Source: a virus
Direction: 5' to 3' (one strand)
IMG/VR virus record: IMGVR_UViG_3300025759_000634
Coordinates: 1-25,426 of that record
Length of the DNA stretch: 25,426 nucleotides
A model generated the notes under the pieces. The model made no database searches. It saw only the letters and a program-made list of their open reading frames with translations, and had not been told where the DNA came from. Both the position numbers and the translations under genes were made by a program. This document shows, in pieces, positions 1-6,910 of this stretch (the first letter of the stretch is position 1; every line of letters starts with the position of its first letter).

Positions 1-8
1 AAAAAACT

Positions 9-341
9 GTGACGGGTAGAGTTATAGGCAGAAACAAGGTTGTTATACCAGAAGAACAGGTAGAACAATTGGCACAATATCATTGCACTAATAAGGAAAT
101 GGCAGACTTCTTTGACGTGCCATTACAAACATTTGTGGACAATTTCCGTGATATTATCACAAAAAACAGAATCTTGACCAAACAACGTCTGCGAAAAGCA
201 CAATTAGACTTAGCACTCAACAAACACGACAGAGTTATGTTGATATGGTTGGGCAAACAGATGTTGGGACAACAGGATTCACCAGTGAACGACGATGCCA
301 CAGAAATACTTCCGTGGAACAATAAAGATATAGAGGAATAA
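9..341 (+). CDS. putative terminase small subunit (HTH DNA-binding), possibly 5' partial
   Basis: A 110-residue protein lying just upstream of the large terminase. Residues about 16-45 read as a helix-turn-helix (a helix with EEQVEQLAQY, then TNKEMADFFDVPLQTF), the fold small terminases use to recognise phage DNA for packaging. The rest is basic and helical (residues 50-80), which fits oligomerisation. The chosen start is a GTG at the very edge of the window. The frame is open to base 1, so the true start could lie outside. The role is inferred from position and the HTH; a generic small DNA-binding protein is the alternative. Confidence 0.6.
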   Translation: MTGRVIGRNKVVIPEEQVEQLAQYHCTNKEMADFFDVPLQTFVDNFRDIITKNRILTKQRLRKAQLDLALNKHDRVMLIWLGKQMLGQQDSPVNDDATEILPWNNKDIEE

Positions 342-344
342 GAT

Positions 345-533
345 ATGAAATTACCAACAGAAACCAAATACTTGCCAGTGGGCACATTCAACACATTTGC
401 TATCACAGGTGTTAGTATGGTGTGGGGTCATATGTTAGGATTGTTAAATCCTTGGTTCTTACCATTAACAATACTGATATTGTTAGCAGGTTATGGATCA
501 GAGATTAGACGTCCAGGCAATGATATTAAGTAA
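345..533 (+). CDS. small membrane protein (holin-like candidate)
   Basis: A 62-residue protein with two hydrophobic stretches, about residues 14-33 and 35-51 (ending PLTILILLAGYG), followed by a charged tail GSEIRRPGNDIK. An AGAGGA ribosome site lies about 8 nt before the ATG. It sits between the small and large terminase genes and overlaps the start of the latter. Small two-helix membrane proteins near terminase genes are often holins, as in T7-like phages, but nothing specific proves that here and no endolysin is in the window. Confidence 0.55.
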   Translation: MKLPTETKYLPVGTFNTFAITGVSMVWGHMLGLLNPWFLPLTILILLAGYGSEIRRPGNDIK

Positions 534-1761
534 ACCACAACAAATAGTTTCCAATGACCAGGCCCGATTCCGAGTATGTGCAATGGGACGCCGTTGGGGC
601 AAGTCAATGCTATCCATTAATGAAATGGCTAAATTTGCCAGATATCCCAATCAAAGAGTTTTATACATAGCAAACACTTATAGACAGGCTAAACAGGTTA
701 TTTGGGACGAACTCAAAACTCAACTGTATGCAGTCAATTGGATAGAAAAAGTAAATGAATCAGATTTACAAATACAACTGGTAAATGGATCTAAAATATT
801 TGTGCGTAGTGCAGAGAATAGAGAAGCCTTACGTGGAACCAAATATGACTTCATAGTGATGGATGAGTGTGCAGATATAAATCCAGATACTTGGTTCACA
901 GTATTACGACCAACACTCAGTGACACAGGCGGACACGCATTATTCATAGGCTCACCCAAAGGCAGAAATTGGTTCTATGACCTACACGTTCAAGCAGGTG
1001 CACAAAAAGATTGGAGCAGTTATCAATATACCACACTGGAAGGCGGATGGGTTCCACCAGAAGAAATAGAAGCCGCAAGACGTGACCTAGATGAAAGACA
1101 ATTCAAACAAGAATATGAAAGTCAATTTGTGGACTATGCAGGTGTTATATTCTATGCATTTAGTGAACACAATATGAGAACATTCACAGGCTTTCCCACT
1201 GATAGAACTCCCTTGCATATCGGAATGGACTTTAACAGATCACCTTTTTGTGCCATTATTGCAATCAAAGATGCAACCACCATACACGTTATAGATGAGA
1301 TAGAACTATACAGCAGTAACACTAATGAAATGGCACGTGAACTACAAAGACGTTATTTACCAAGACAGATATTTGTTTATCCGGATGCCACAGGTGCAAG
1401 AAGGACTACTAACAGTAATGGACTCAGTGACCACATCATATTACACAATGCAGGATTTTATGTAAAAACAGCAAAGACCAATCCACCTATAGGAGAAGCA
1501 ATCAATAGTGTGAACAGTTTGTTGTGCAGTGGAGACAACACCAGAAGATTGTTTATTGATCCCAAATGCAAAGGATTACGTGAAGCATTAATCAAACACA
1601 CTTACAAAGAAGGCACCAGAGAAATAGATAAAAGTAGTGGATATGACCATTTTAGTGACTGTTTGCGATATCTAGTCCACAGTTTATTTCCTGTAAAAGC
1701 AAATCCGATAAGTAATGGTAGACCACACAGAGGTAGAATATCAGGACAGTTTATAGGATGA
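493..1761 (+). CDS. terL: terminase large subunit (packaging ATPase-nuclease)
   Basis: The packaging motor that cuts concatemeric DNA and drives it through the portal. Visible ATPase motifs, numbered from the 493 start, are Walker A GRRWGKS (32-38), Walker B IVMDE (121-125) and the coupling motif GSPKGRN (153-159). The RNase-H-like nuclease shows its acidic residues in GMDFN (D246), YPDAT (D298) and YDHFSDCLRY (D385/D389). The length of 422 residues is normal for the family. An alternative start at 520 (MILSKPQQ) would cut the overlap with the upstream gene from 41 to 14 nt. Both starts have weak ribosome sites, so the choice is open. Confidence 0.95.
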   Translation: MDQRLDVQAMILSKPQQIVSNDQARFRVCAMGRRWGKSMLSINEMAKFARYPNQRVLYIANTYRQAKQVIWDELKTQLYAVNWIEKVNESDLQIQLVNGSKIFVRSAENREALRGTKYDFIVMDECADINPDTWFTVLRPTLSDTGGHALFIGSPKGRNWFYDLHVQAGAQKDWSSYQYTTLEGGWVPPEEIEAARRDLDERQFKQEYESQFVDYAGVIFYAFSEHNMRTFTGFPTDRTPLHIGMDFNRSPFCAIIAIKDATTIHVIDEIELYSSNTNEMARELQRRYLPRQIFVYPDATGARRTTNSNGLSDHIILHNAGFYVKTAKTNPPIGEAINSVNSLLCSGDNTRRLFIDPKCKGLREALIKHTYKEGTREIDKSSGYDHFSDCLRYLVHSLFPVKANPISNGRPHRGRISGQFIG

Positions 1762-2027
1762 GTTGGGAAGAAAGCAATAAGTTTAGCAAAAGTGTAGACC
1801 GAAACACCACACAATGGCGCAAGAACGAAAAGATTATCAATCAAAGTAAGACTCTCAAGAGTGCTAGAGACAAGGTAGAAGGCTTTAGTAAAACATCAAT
1901 GATTACCACAGGTGTTAATGATGACCAATACAAAGAAGGTTATGACAAGATAGAATGGGGTAAGAATAAAACCAAACCCTCCTTTAGAATCAAAATCAAT
2001 GGAAAATATACAGATGAAGAAGAATGA
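1758..2027 (+). CDS. hypothetical protein
   Basis: An 89-residue, highly charged protein (Lys, Asp, Glu and Asn rich) with no membrane segment or motif I recognise. It starts in an ATGA overlap with the terminase stop and ends in an ATGA overlap with the methyltransferase start, so all three are probably translationally coupled. The tight packing and clean open frame support a real gene. The function is unknown. Confidence 0.75.
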   Translation: MSWEESNKFSKSVDRNTTQWRKNEKIINQSKTLKSARDKVEGFSKTSMITTGVNDDQYKEGYDKIEWGKNKTKPSFRIKINGKYTDEEE

Positions 2028-2830
2028 TTATACATATTGATTGTTTAGAATGGATGAAGAATCAACCCGATGCCAGTATAGATGTATGTGTAAGTTCCCC
2101 ACCATATAATATAGGCATAGGTTATAGTAGTTATACAGACAAAAGAACAGACTATATAGAATGGCAGAAGTCAGTATGGGATGAAGTCTGTAGAATACTC
2201 AAACCCACAGGACATCTATTCTTAAACATAGCCAGCACAAAAGCAGATCCATATATGCCATATGATGTTGCTCGTAATGTTCCTTGGCATTTACAAAACA
2301 ATATTATATGGGCAAAAGCAGTGGAAATAGATGGGTATGTAAGAGGATACAGCACACCCACAAGTAGCACAAGATATTTACAAAATGGGTGGGAACATCT
2401 GTTTCACTTTACAAAAACAGGTGATACTGATATAGATTTAGAATGGAGTGGTGTGCCTTATTCGCCCACAGGAACGCCAGAGAAGAATGCTAAAAGAACA
2501 GGTAAAACCTGGAGACCCACAACAACCTGCTGGCATTATACATACAAAAGCCTGGCTACAAAAGACATAACAGCAAAAATAAAGGGCAAAAACAAACATC
2601 CTGCTATATTCCCAGAAACATTAGTAGAAAAATGTATAAAGGTATCCGGATGTAAATCAGGTGTAGTATTTGATCCTTTTGCAGGCACAGGCACCACAAT
2701 AGCAGTAGCAGAAAATATGGGACTCACAGGTATAGGCACTGATATAGATGCTGATTATGTAGAGTTCGCAAACAACAGAATAAAACCACTGCCAGATACC
2801 ACATTCGACGAGATATTTGAAGAAGTATGA
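2024..2830 (+). CDS. site-specific DNA methyltransferase (N4-cytosine / N6-adenine)
   Basis: A SAM-dependent DNA amino-methyltransferase of 268 residues. The catalytic motif SPPYN lies at the N-terminus (residues 25-29). The SAM-binding motif DPFAGTGTT is near the C-terminus (about 217-225), followed by GIGTDIDADYV. This IV-before-I order is the beta class. SPPY is commoner in N4-cytosine enzymes, but the target base cannot be decided by eye. No restriction endonuclease is adjacent, so it looks like an orphan enzyme that marks phage DNA, either for protection or to time packaging or transcription. It starts in an ATGA overlap with the previous gene. Confidence 0.93.
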   Translation: MIIHIDCLEWMKNQPDASIDVCVSSPPYNIGIGYSSYTDKRTDYIEWQKSVWDEVCRILKPTGHLFLNIASTKADPYMPYDVARNVPWHLQNNIIWAKAVEIDGYVRGYSTPTSSTRYLQNGWEHLFHFTKTGDTDIDLEWSGVPYSPTGTPEKNAKRTGKTWRPTTTCWHYTYKSLATKDITAKIKGKNKHPAIFPETLVEKCIKVSGCKSGVVFDPFAGTGTTIAVAENMGLTGIGTDIDADYVEFANNRIKPLPDTTFDEIFEEV

Positions 2831-2976
2831 AGAAGAGTAATTGGCACGGTGGTAAAGGGTCAGGAAGACGCAGTAGTCAAGATGATAAAAAGTATACTGA
2901 CAACTGGGAAAAGATATTTGGATCAAAAAAGAAGAAAATTTTAAAAGAAGACGAGCAGGAGATAGACAAGTCATAA
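2827..2976 (+). CDS. short basic hypothetical protein (49 aa)
   Basis: An open frame of 49 codons reading MKKSNWHGGKGSGRR at its start and ending EDEQEIDKS. It begins in an ATGA overlap with the methyltransferase stop and ends in a TAATG overlap with the next start. The protein has a basic Gly/Arg N-terminus, a central YTDNWEKIFG and a Lys cluster before an acidic tail. The double coupling and exact fit between neighbours argue that it is translated. The function is unknown; binding nucleic acid is possible from its charge. Confidence 0.7.
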   Translation: MKKSNWHGGKGSGRRSSQDDKKYTDNWEKIFGSKKKKILKEDEQEIDKS

Positions 2977-3218
2977 TGAAAGAACCATACGGAGTATACA
3001 TACACTTCATATACAAGACAGAAGACTTAAAGAATGTTTATGGAGTTGCTAGAAACTGGTATATGAGCAGTCAAAAAGAATGTTATGATTATGCCAAGTA
3101 TTGGGCAAACAAACACGGTGCAGTGGATATGCATATGCTGGTAGAAGGCAATAGACAAACAATAGAACAATGGATAAAGGAGTATAGTGAAAAAGAAGCA
3201 AAACAACAACAAACTTAA
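2976..3218 (+). CDS. hypothetical protein
   Basis: An 80-residue soluble protein rich in aromatic residues, with a Gln/Lys-rich tail. It starts one base into the previous stop (TAATG). Its final 32 nt overlap a GTG-started short gene in another frame. No domain is recognised. A longer opposite-strand frame across this stretch is judged a shadow, because the plus-strand chain of coupled starts is continuous. Confidence 0.7.
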   Translation: MKEPYGVYIHFIYKTEDLKNVYGVARNWYMSSQKECYDYAKYWANKHGAVDMHMLVEGNRQTIEQWIKEYSEKEAKQQQT

Positions 3219-3336
3219 TCAAAAAAGACACGCCAAGAAACTGAAAAGAAAAGGCAAAACATACACGTCCAAAGTAGAATCTAGGCAAATGGTATTGAAT
3301 CGGGTCAATCCGGTGGGCAATACTGAATTTGTGTGA
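3187..3336 (+). CDS. short Lys-rich hypothetical protein (49 aa, GTG start)
   Basis: A 49-codon frame starting at GTG with a strong AAAGGAG ribosome site about 4 nt upstream. That site is the reason for choosing this start. The protein is very basic (MKKKQNNNKLNQKRHAKK at the N-terminus) and ends NPVGNTEFV. It overlaps the upstream gene by 32 nt, and its TGA stop overlaps the ATG of a 25-codon frame. Composition suggests RNA or DNA binding. It is real on the basis of the ribosome site and because it fills what would otherwise be the only gap in the operon. Confidence 0.6.
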   Translation: MKKKQNNNKLNQKRHAKKLKRKGKTYTSKVESRQMVLNRVNPVGNTEFV

Positions 3337-3413
3337 TGTGTCTAGACAGTGGTGTAGCATATAACAAATTGTTCTGTCGTGTTGCACCACTTTTAGTTAG
3401 AGGAAAGATATGA
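3336..3413 (+). CDS. micro-ORF (25 aa), possible coupling peptide
   Basis: A 25-codon frame (MCLDSGVAYNKLF at its start) placed exactly between two genes. Its ATG overlaps the previous stop (TGATG), and its TGA overlaps the next ATG (ATGA). It has no ribosome site of its own. It may be a peptide gene or simply a way to pass ribosomes from the 3187 gene to the 3410 gene. Chance cannot be excluded at this length. Confidence 0.35.
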   Translation: MCLDSGVAYNKLFCRVAPLLVRGKI

Positions 3414-4060
3414 AGATAGATGAAGATGAAATAATGATGGTGACCATAAGTGGCGATCCTGATAAACGTGCAAAGAACTTAAACAGATTAGCCGATACTG
3501 AAGAAAACATAATGGCCATAAGAGCAGAGTTTATTGGTAAACCGGAAATATGCCACGTTTTAGCCAGACATATAGTTCTTTTGCGTAGAGGTATCGATAT
3601 CGGATTCAACAGCAAAGAGTTTTTTAGACTGTTGGTCAAATACGCAGACGTGTTGTGTGAGCATTATGACACCAGATGGCTCATTAGTATATGTGACACC
3701 ATTGCAGACCTAGGAACGGAGGCACAGAGTGCCAGAGCAATGCTTATAGTAAACCTAGTTCAATGTTGCAACATAGCAAATACTGTGATACACAAGGTGG
3801 TAGATGGTAGACTGAATGCACAACTGTTACAGAGTGATATAAAGTGGACCACTTGGGATGGACTAATCACAGCAGACACGTATCAAGGCGATATGATATA
3901 TAATATGGTGCAACGATGTAATAAATGTATAAAAGGTGATCCCATACTACAAAAGATATGGAGTGAAATAAAACAACGTGCCAAACACGAACAATCACTG
4001 GTGACCAATGTGTTATTGATGCACCATTCAGATCCCAAAATGAGAAGTTTTTTCGTATGA
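3410..4060 (+). CDS. hypothetical protein (216 aa)
   Basis: A mostly helical soluble protein with an acidic N-terminus (MKIDEDEI) and several Cys residues (CHVLARH, LVQCCNIAN, RCNKCIKG). No catalytic motif is recognised. The start at the ATGA overlap also has an AGAGGAAAG ribosome site. It ends in an ATGA overlap with the SAM methyltransferase, so the two are co-translated. The function is unknown. The Cys pairs are scattered and do not form an obvious zinc finger. Confidence 0.8.
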   Translation: MKIDEDEIMMVTISGDPDKRAKNLNRLADTEENIMAIRAEFIGKPEICHVLARHIVLLRRGIDIGFNSKEFFRLLVKYADVLCEHYDTRWLISICDTIADLGTEAQSARAMLIVNLVQCCNIANTVIHKVVDGRLNAQLLQSDIKWTTWDGLITADTYQGDMIYNMVQRCNKCIKGDPILQKIWSEIKQRAKHEQSLVTNVLLMHHSDPKMRSFFV

Positions 4061-4578
4061 CATTGAGAAGTGATATAGTTCAAAAAGCAAACACAGATGT
4101 GATAGGAGTAGAACTGGGTGTTGCAGAAGGATTCTTCAGCAGTGAAGTATTACAACACCAACCAGTGAAGCATTGGTATAGTATAGATATGTGGGCAGGT
4201 GACAGAGGGCACGGTGAGTTTCAATATCGTCAAGCCTGTCGCACTCTAGAACCTTATCAACACAAAAACACCATCATAAGAAAAAGATTTGACCAAGTTG
4301 TGGCAGACTTTGAAGATGAATACTTTGATTTCATTTATATAGATGGTTATGCACACACCGGACAAGAAGGTGGTCAAACACTGACTGATTGGTGGCCCAA
4401 ACTGAAACCAGGAGGTGTGTTTGCAGGAGATGACTATCATTCGGATTGGCCCTTAACAGTAAAAGCAGTCGACAGTTTTTGTGAACAACATCAATTGACT
4501 TTGCAATTACATCATTTTGAATTAAAAAACAACTGGAGTAGATATCCCAGTTGGTATGCAATAAAAACAAATGTTTGA
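4057..4578 (+). CDS. class I SAM-dependent methyltransferase
   Basis: A 173-residue Rossmann-type methyltransferase. Motif I is VELGVAEGFFS (18-28). A ribose-binding acid is likely D44 in YSIDMWAGD. Motif IV/V is FDFIYIDGYAHTG (90-102), then LKPGGVFAGDDYHSD. The pattern matches the Methyltransf_24 / small-molecule or glycan methyltransferase type more than a DNA methylase. Possible substrates are a sugar, a modified nucleotide or a surface component. It is coupled by ATGA to the gene before and overlaps the next by 8 nt. It is the second SAM enzyme in this module. Confidence 0.85.
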   Translation: MTLRSDIVQKANTDVIGVELGVAEGFFSSEVLQHQPVKHWYSIDMWAGDRGHGEFQYRQACRTLEPYQHKNTIIRKRFDQVVADFEDEYFDFIYIDGYAHTGQEGGQTLTDWWPKLKPGGVFAGDDYHSDWPLTVKAVDSFCEQHQLTLQLHHFELKNNWSRYPSWYAIKTNV

Positions 4579-4753
4579 GAATCCAGCACAACTGATATAC
4601 GACAAATACACAGAGCCTTACGAAGCACTCAGCCGAGAAGACCAGTTCCTAGAACAACTTAAGAATTCAGAAATATATGAGAATTGGAAGTTGGCACAAA
4701 AGTATGGTCCTCAACTATACAATCACTTATTTGGTCACAAACTTAATCAATAA
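4571..4753 (+). CDS. hypothetical protein (60 aa), last gene of the rightward module
   Basis: A 60-residue acidic/aromatic protein (MFENPAQLIYDKYTEPYEAL at its start) overlapping the methyltransferase by 8 nt. No motif is recognised. It ends at the foot of a hairpin whose T-tract serves the opposite strand, so rightward transcription reaching this point converges with the leftward early block. Confidence 0.65.
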   Translation: MFENPAQLIYDKYTEPYEALSREDQFLEQLKNSEIYENWKLAQKYGPQLYNHLFGHKLNQ

Positions 4754-4777
4754 AAAAGGGTATATTTCTATACCCTT
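4752..4777 (-). terminator. intrinsic terminator of the leftward block
   Basis: A perfect 9-bp stem, AAGGGTATA (4756-4764) and TATACCCTT (4769-4777), with a 4-nt loop. Read leftward, the stem is followed by a run of six T. Read rightward, only AACATTTAC follows. It therefore fits termination of the leftward operon best. It abuts the stop of the convergent gene. Confidence 0.8.
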
Positions 4778-4862
4778 AACATTTACTTAGAAGTAGTCCG
4801 TTTTCGACTGAACAGTGGACCAGGCTGTCGGAACTGAGAAAAATGGAATACCTCAGCAGTCT
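4778..4862 (-). other. structured 3' untranslated stretch between convergent genes
   Basis: About 85 nt without a gene. Read leftward after the stop at 4863 it can pair CTGAG with CTCAG, ACAG with CTGT, and AGTTCCG with CGGACT before reaching the terminator. No tRNA-like T-arm or anticodon stem is seen. It may be a 3'-UTR structure or small RNA; the stems are short and not proven. Confidence 0.3.
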
Positions 4863-5234
4863 TTATCTCTCCATTTGTGCTAGATGTTTTTTCATTAGTT
4901 CCGGATCATCCAAATCCAACCGACGATTCATAGCCTCTCGACCCGGCTCTGTTACACGTCTTACATCTTTTATAAATTGACCTTGATCCCACTTTGGTAA
5001 ATGTGGAGTATAATCTGTGCCAATTCTTTCCCAACTTACACAATAGGCAATTTCATAAGCATCAATGGGATTGGTGAGGTATTGTATTTCATCTTCCAGA
5101 ATGTCACCTTCTCTCTTTAACCAATTGTAGATTCTGCGCCAGGTCAAATGTGTATGTTTTAGGCACACTTGATTTAGGTCCTGCATACTCTGTTTTATGA
5201 CTCGGTCATATTCTTTCTTAGTCTTATATTCCAT
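4863..5234 (-). CDS. hypothetical early protein (123 aa)
   Basis: The open frame extends upstream to 5330, but the start MEYKTKKEYDR at 5234 has an AAAAGGAGA ribosome site, whereas the upstream Met codons do not. The protein is mixed-charge and helical, with many Trp/Tyr (TWRRIYNWLKREG; YEIAYCVSWERIG). No family is recognised. It is the last gene of the leftward block, behind the promoter at 5381-5409 and the structured leader, and is followed by the terminator at 4752-4777. Confidence 0.8.
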   Translation of the reverse strand: MEYKTKKEYDRVIKQSMQDLNQVCLKHTHLTWRRIYNWLKREGDILEDEIQYLTNPIDAYEIAYCVSWERIGTDYTPHLPKWDQGQFIKDVRRVTEPGREAMNRRLDLDDPELMKKHLAQMER

Positions 5235-5253
5235 TTTGTTTTCTCCTTTTAAA

Positions 5254-5343
5254 TTAAAATGTAGTGTTTGCTCCGCCATTATCGGCATATAAATAAACAA
5301 AGGTTTCTCCTTTAATAGTTTGTGGAACAAACACTACTAACAT
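5254..5343 (-). CDS. candidate leader peptide (29 aa)
   Basis: A 29-codon frame (MLVVFVPQTIKGETFVYLYA at its start, ending ANTTF). An AAAGG ribosome site lies 7 nt before the ATG, about 30 nt downstream of the predicted transcription start of the 5381-5409 promoter. It spans both arms of a large inverted repeat, and its stop falls just past the distal arm, 19 nt before the next gene. It could be a small early protein or a leader whose translation sets which hairpin forms. Length alone is no proof. Confidence 0.4.
   Translation of the reverse strand: MLVVFVPQTIKGETFVYLYADNGGANTTF
5261..5337 (-). promoter_or_regulatory. structured 5' leader with two alternative hairpins
   Basis: Arms 5324-5337 and 5261-5274 are complementary over 14 positions in the leftward RNA (13 Watson-Crick pairs, one G-U). 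The proximal arm can instead form a 6-bp hairpin, GTTTGT with ACAAAC (5318-5332). The two folds cannot coexist. The enclosed loop also holds AAAGG/CCTTT, which would hide a GGAG. The design resembles an attenuator or riboregulator in front of the 4863-5234 gene. Confidence 0.45.
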
Positions 5344-5380
5344 ATAACTAACCTTTATGACACTGGTTAATTAAGTCTGT

Positions 5381-5409
5381 ATTATACAACTATTCCGGTT
5401 AGTTGTCAA
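5381..5409 (-). promoter_or_regulatory. leftward sigma70 promoter A with inverted repeat in spacer
   Basis: An exact TTGACA (5409-5404), 17 nt, then exact TATAAT (5386-5381). The spacer and hexamer edges form a 7-bp inverted repeat, ACAACTA / TAGTTGT, with a 7-nt loop (5386-5406). It drives the leader ORF and the 4863-5234 gene. Confidence 0.85.
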
Positions 5410-5421
5410 CCTTTTCAGAAA

Positions 5422-6057
5422 TCATTTAGCAAATGAATTAGACATACCTTCACATTGTTCCATTATTTTATAATAATATGGTTCAATATATTCAAGCAAT
5501 ACCATTTCACGCCAATCTTCTATATCCATATGATCCACGTAATATGCTATCTCTTCTAACAGATATTCAACGGCTTTTTCACATTCTGAAAATATTTCTT
5601 TAGCCATATCATCGGATAACTCTAAATAGTTTTTCAAAATTTCTTTTTCATCCATCATAGTATTAATGACACTTGCTACTGACCAATCATCGTGGTCAAC
5701 TTCCAAAATACATACGCCTTCATAATGTTCATCGGCATAATCAAAACAATAGTCCGAAACACGAGTTTCAAATTCTAATTTGTTTTTGTTGAAAGTTATG
5801 TGCGATTTGCCGGCAGTGTAACCTGCCTTGTTCATTGCCTTCAAAGTATATTTGTGTAAAGTTCTTCTTAAAATATCATCGTGATCAGTATCCCACAAAT
5901 AATTACCGAGTTCGTCATTATATTCCAGTTTGCTAAAACGATTATCTGTGATGCACACACCGAATCCACCATCGGTATCTATCTTGGATATGGTAACTGT
6001 GTTTTTCATTTGTGACATAAACAATTCTTGTTTTAGTTGTTTTTCACTAATTGCCAT
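5422..6057 (-). CDS. hypothetical acidic early protein (211 aa)
   Basis: The largest protein of the leftward block. It is strongly acidic, especially from residue 85 on (YADEHYEG, LEVDHDDWS, YVDHMDIEDWREM), and has no membrane segment or recognised domain. Such acidic phage proteins sometimes mimic DNA or bind polymerase, but that is only a guess here. The start is coupled to the previous stop (TAATG) behind an AGGAGG site. It is the third gene behind promoter B. Its stop lies inside the sequence shared by promoter regions A and C. Confidence 0.8.
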   Translation of the reverse strand: MAISEKQLKQELFMSQMKNTVTISKIDTDGGFGVCITDNRFSKLEYNDELGNYLWDTDHDDILRRTLHKYTLKAMNKAGYTAGKSHITFNKNKLEFETRVSDYCFDYADEHYEGVCILEVDHDDWSVASVINTMMDEKEILKNYLELSDDMAKEIFSECEKAVEYLLEEIAYYVDHMDIEDWREMVLLEYIEPYYYKIMEQCEGMSNSFAK

Positions 6058-6227
6058 TACGCCACCTCCTCTAACTCTTTAACACTAATAATCTCTTGGA
6101 TGAACCCATATAAAGAGTGTAAATTTTCTACAGCAAGTTTAGGAGTCTTACCTCTTGCTCTATCTGTAGCACGGTTGCCGTATGCGTCTATATACGTGAT
6201 ATTATAGTCTTTTACTTTAAGTTCCAT
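6057..6227 (-). CDS. hypothetical early protein (56 aa)
   Basis: Starts at 6227 (MELKVKDYN) rather than the upstream in-frame ATG, because this ATG overlaps the preceding stop (TAATG) and has an AGGAGG site a few bases before it. A small mixed-charge protein whose middle, YGNRATDRARGKTPKLAVEN, is basic. It ends in a TAATG overlap with the 211-residue gene. The function is unknown. Confidence 0.7.
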   Translation of the reverse strand: MELKVKDYNITYIDAYGNRATDRARGKTPKLAVENLHSLYGFIQEIISVKELEEVA

Positions 6228-6475
6228 TACGCCTCCTCCCAAAGTCTTCTAAAATCAAACAGTTCTGCGGGATCACTTGGACCCATATTTTGTAGTATTC
6301 TGCAGAAACTTTGGATACAGTCTTGTTGAGGACCTTCAAAATTCCAGCCTTCAAATTCACGTTTTAGAGTTGCTTCATAGGTTGCTTCATAGATAGCCAT
6401 AGCAACACTAATAATATCTTTGTTAAATCCATATTTGTTGTGCCAAATATCAATCACTTCATTTCGTGTTTTCAT
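6227..6475 (-). CDS. hypothetical early protein (82 aa)
   Basis: First gene behind promoter B, with a TAGGAG site in the repeated cassette. The protein is soluble and rich in Trp/Phe (GWNFEG, FDFRRLWEEA). No domain is recognised. It is followed by two coupled genes, so promoter B yields a three-gene message. Confidence 0.75.
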   Translation of the reverse strand: MKTRNEVIDIWHNKYGFNKDIISVAMAIYEATYEATLKREFEGWNFEGPQQDCIQSFCRILQNMGPSDPAELFDFRRLWEEA

Positions 6476-6505
6476 AAAATACTCCTAATTAAAATATATA
6501 CAACT

Positions 6506-6534
6506 ATTATACCACTATTCGTGGTGCTTGTCAA
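6506..6534 (-). promoter_or_regulatory. leftward sigma70 promoter B with inverted repeat in spacer
   Basis: An exact TTGACA (6534-6529), 17 nt, then exact TATAAT (6511-6506). The inverted repeat ACCAC / GTGGT with a 5-nt loop occupies 6511-6525. The -35 box follows directly after the stop of the gene upstream. It drives 6227-6475, 6057-6227 and 5422-6057. Confidence 0.9.
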
Positions 6535-6535
6535 C

Positions 6536-6910
6536 CTATATTATACCACTTTCTTTGAGTCCACCGCCAAAACACGCCCATCCTTTGCCTTTACGGACAA
6601 ACAAAGTATCGCCATTTTCGTAATACCAAACAGTCCTAGGTATAATACTTTGAGTATAGTTTCTACCCCATATGAGGTTTTGACTCTTTTCATACTCTGT
6701 ATAATTTCCATTCTCGTGAATGAATTCAAAAACTTCTTCAATTGTATATACAGGATTGTTTTTGTAAGCATTCCAGATAACTTCTTTGACACTATCTTGT
6801 TCTAAATAAGCACCCAGTTTGTCTTCCATAGATTGTGTAATAGTTTCGTTAGCCTTACCTAATGCTATGCGAGTTTCTTTGTCTAGACCTTTTGCTTCAT
6901 ATATACTCAT
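6536..6910 (-). CDS. hypothetical early protein (124 aa)
   Basis: A soluble protein. The N-terminal half is acidic and helical (TQSMEDKLGAYLEQ; TIEEVFEFIHENG). The C-terminal half is aromatic/basic and Gly-rich (RTVWYYENGDTLFVRKGKGW, then ACFGGG). Its start overlaps the stop of the previous gene (TAATG). The TAG stop ends 2 nt before the -35 box of promoter B. No family is recognised. A shorter frame on the same strand in another phase is a shadow. Confidence 0.75.
   Translation of the reverse strand: MSIYEAKGLDKETRIALGKANETITQSMEDKLGAYLEQDSVKEVIWNAYKNNPVYTIEEVFEFIHENGNYTEYEKSQNLIWGRNYTQSIIPRTVWYYENGDTLFVRKGKGWACFGGGLKESGII

Noticed and set aside
2657-3390. Two leftward frames (119 and 113 codons) opposite the small packaging genes
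   Set aside because: They are Cys/Tyr/Phe-rich without a domain, lack ribosome sites, and run against a continuous chain of coupled rightward genes.
4752-4777. Terminator for the rightward terminase operon
   Set aside because: The T-run lies on the leftward side. Read rightward the stem is followed by AACATTTAC, so at most weak rightward termination is expected.
4781-4862. tRNA gene
   Set aside because: No GTTCGA-type T-loop, no seven-base acceptor pairing and no anticodon arm could be placed.
4863-5330. 155-residue version of the last leftward gene
   Set aside because: The extra N-terminus comes from the structured leader and has no ribosome site, while the ATG at 5234 has AAAAGGAGA before it.
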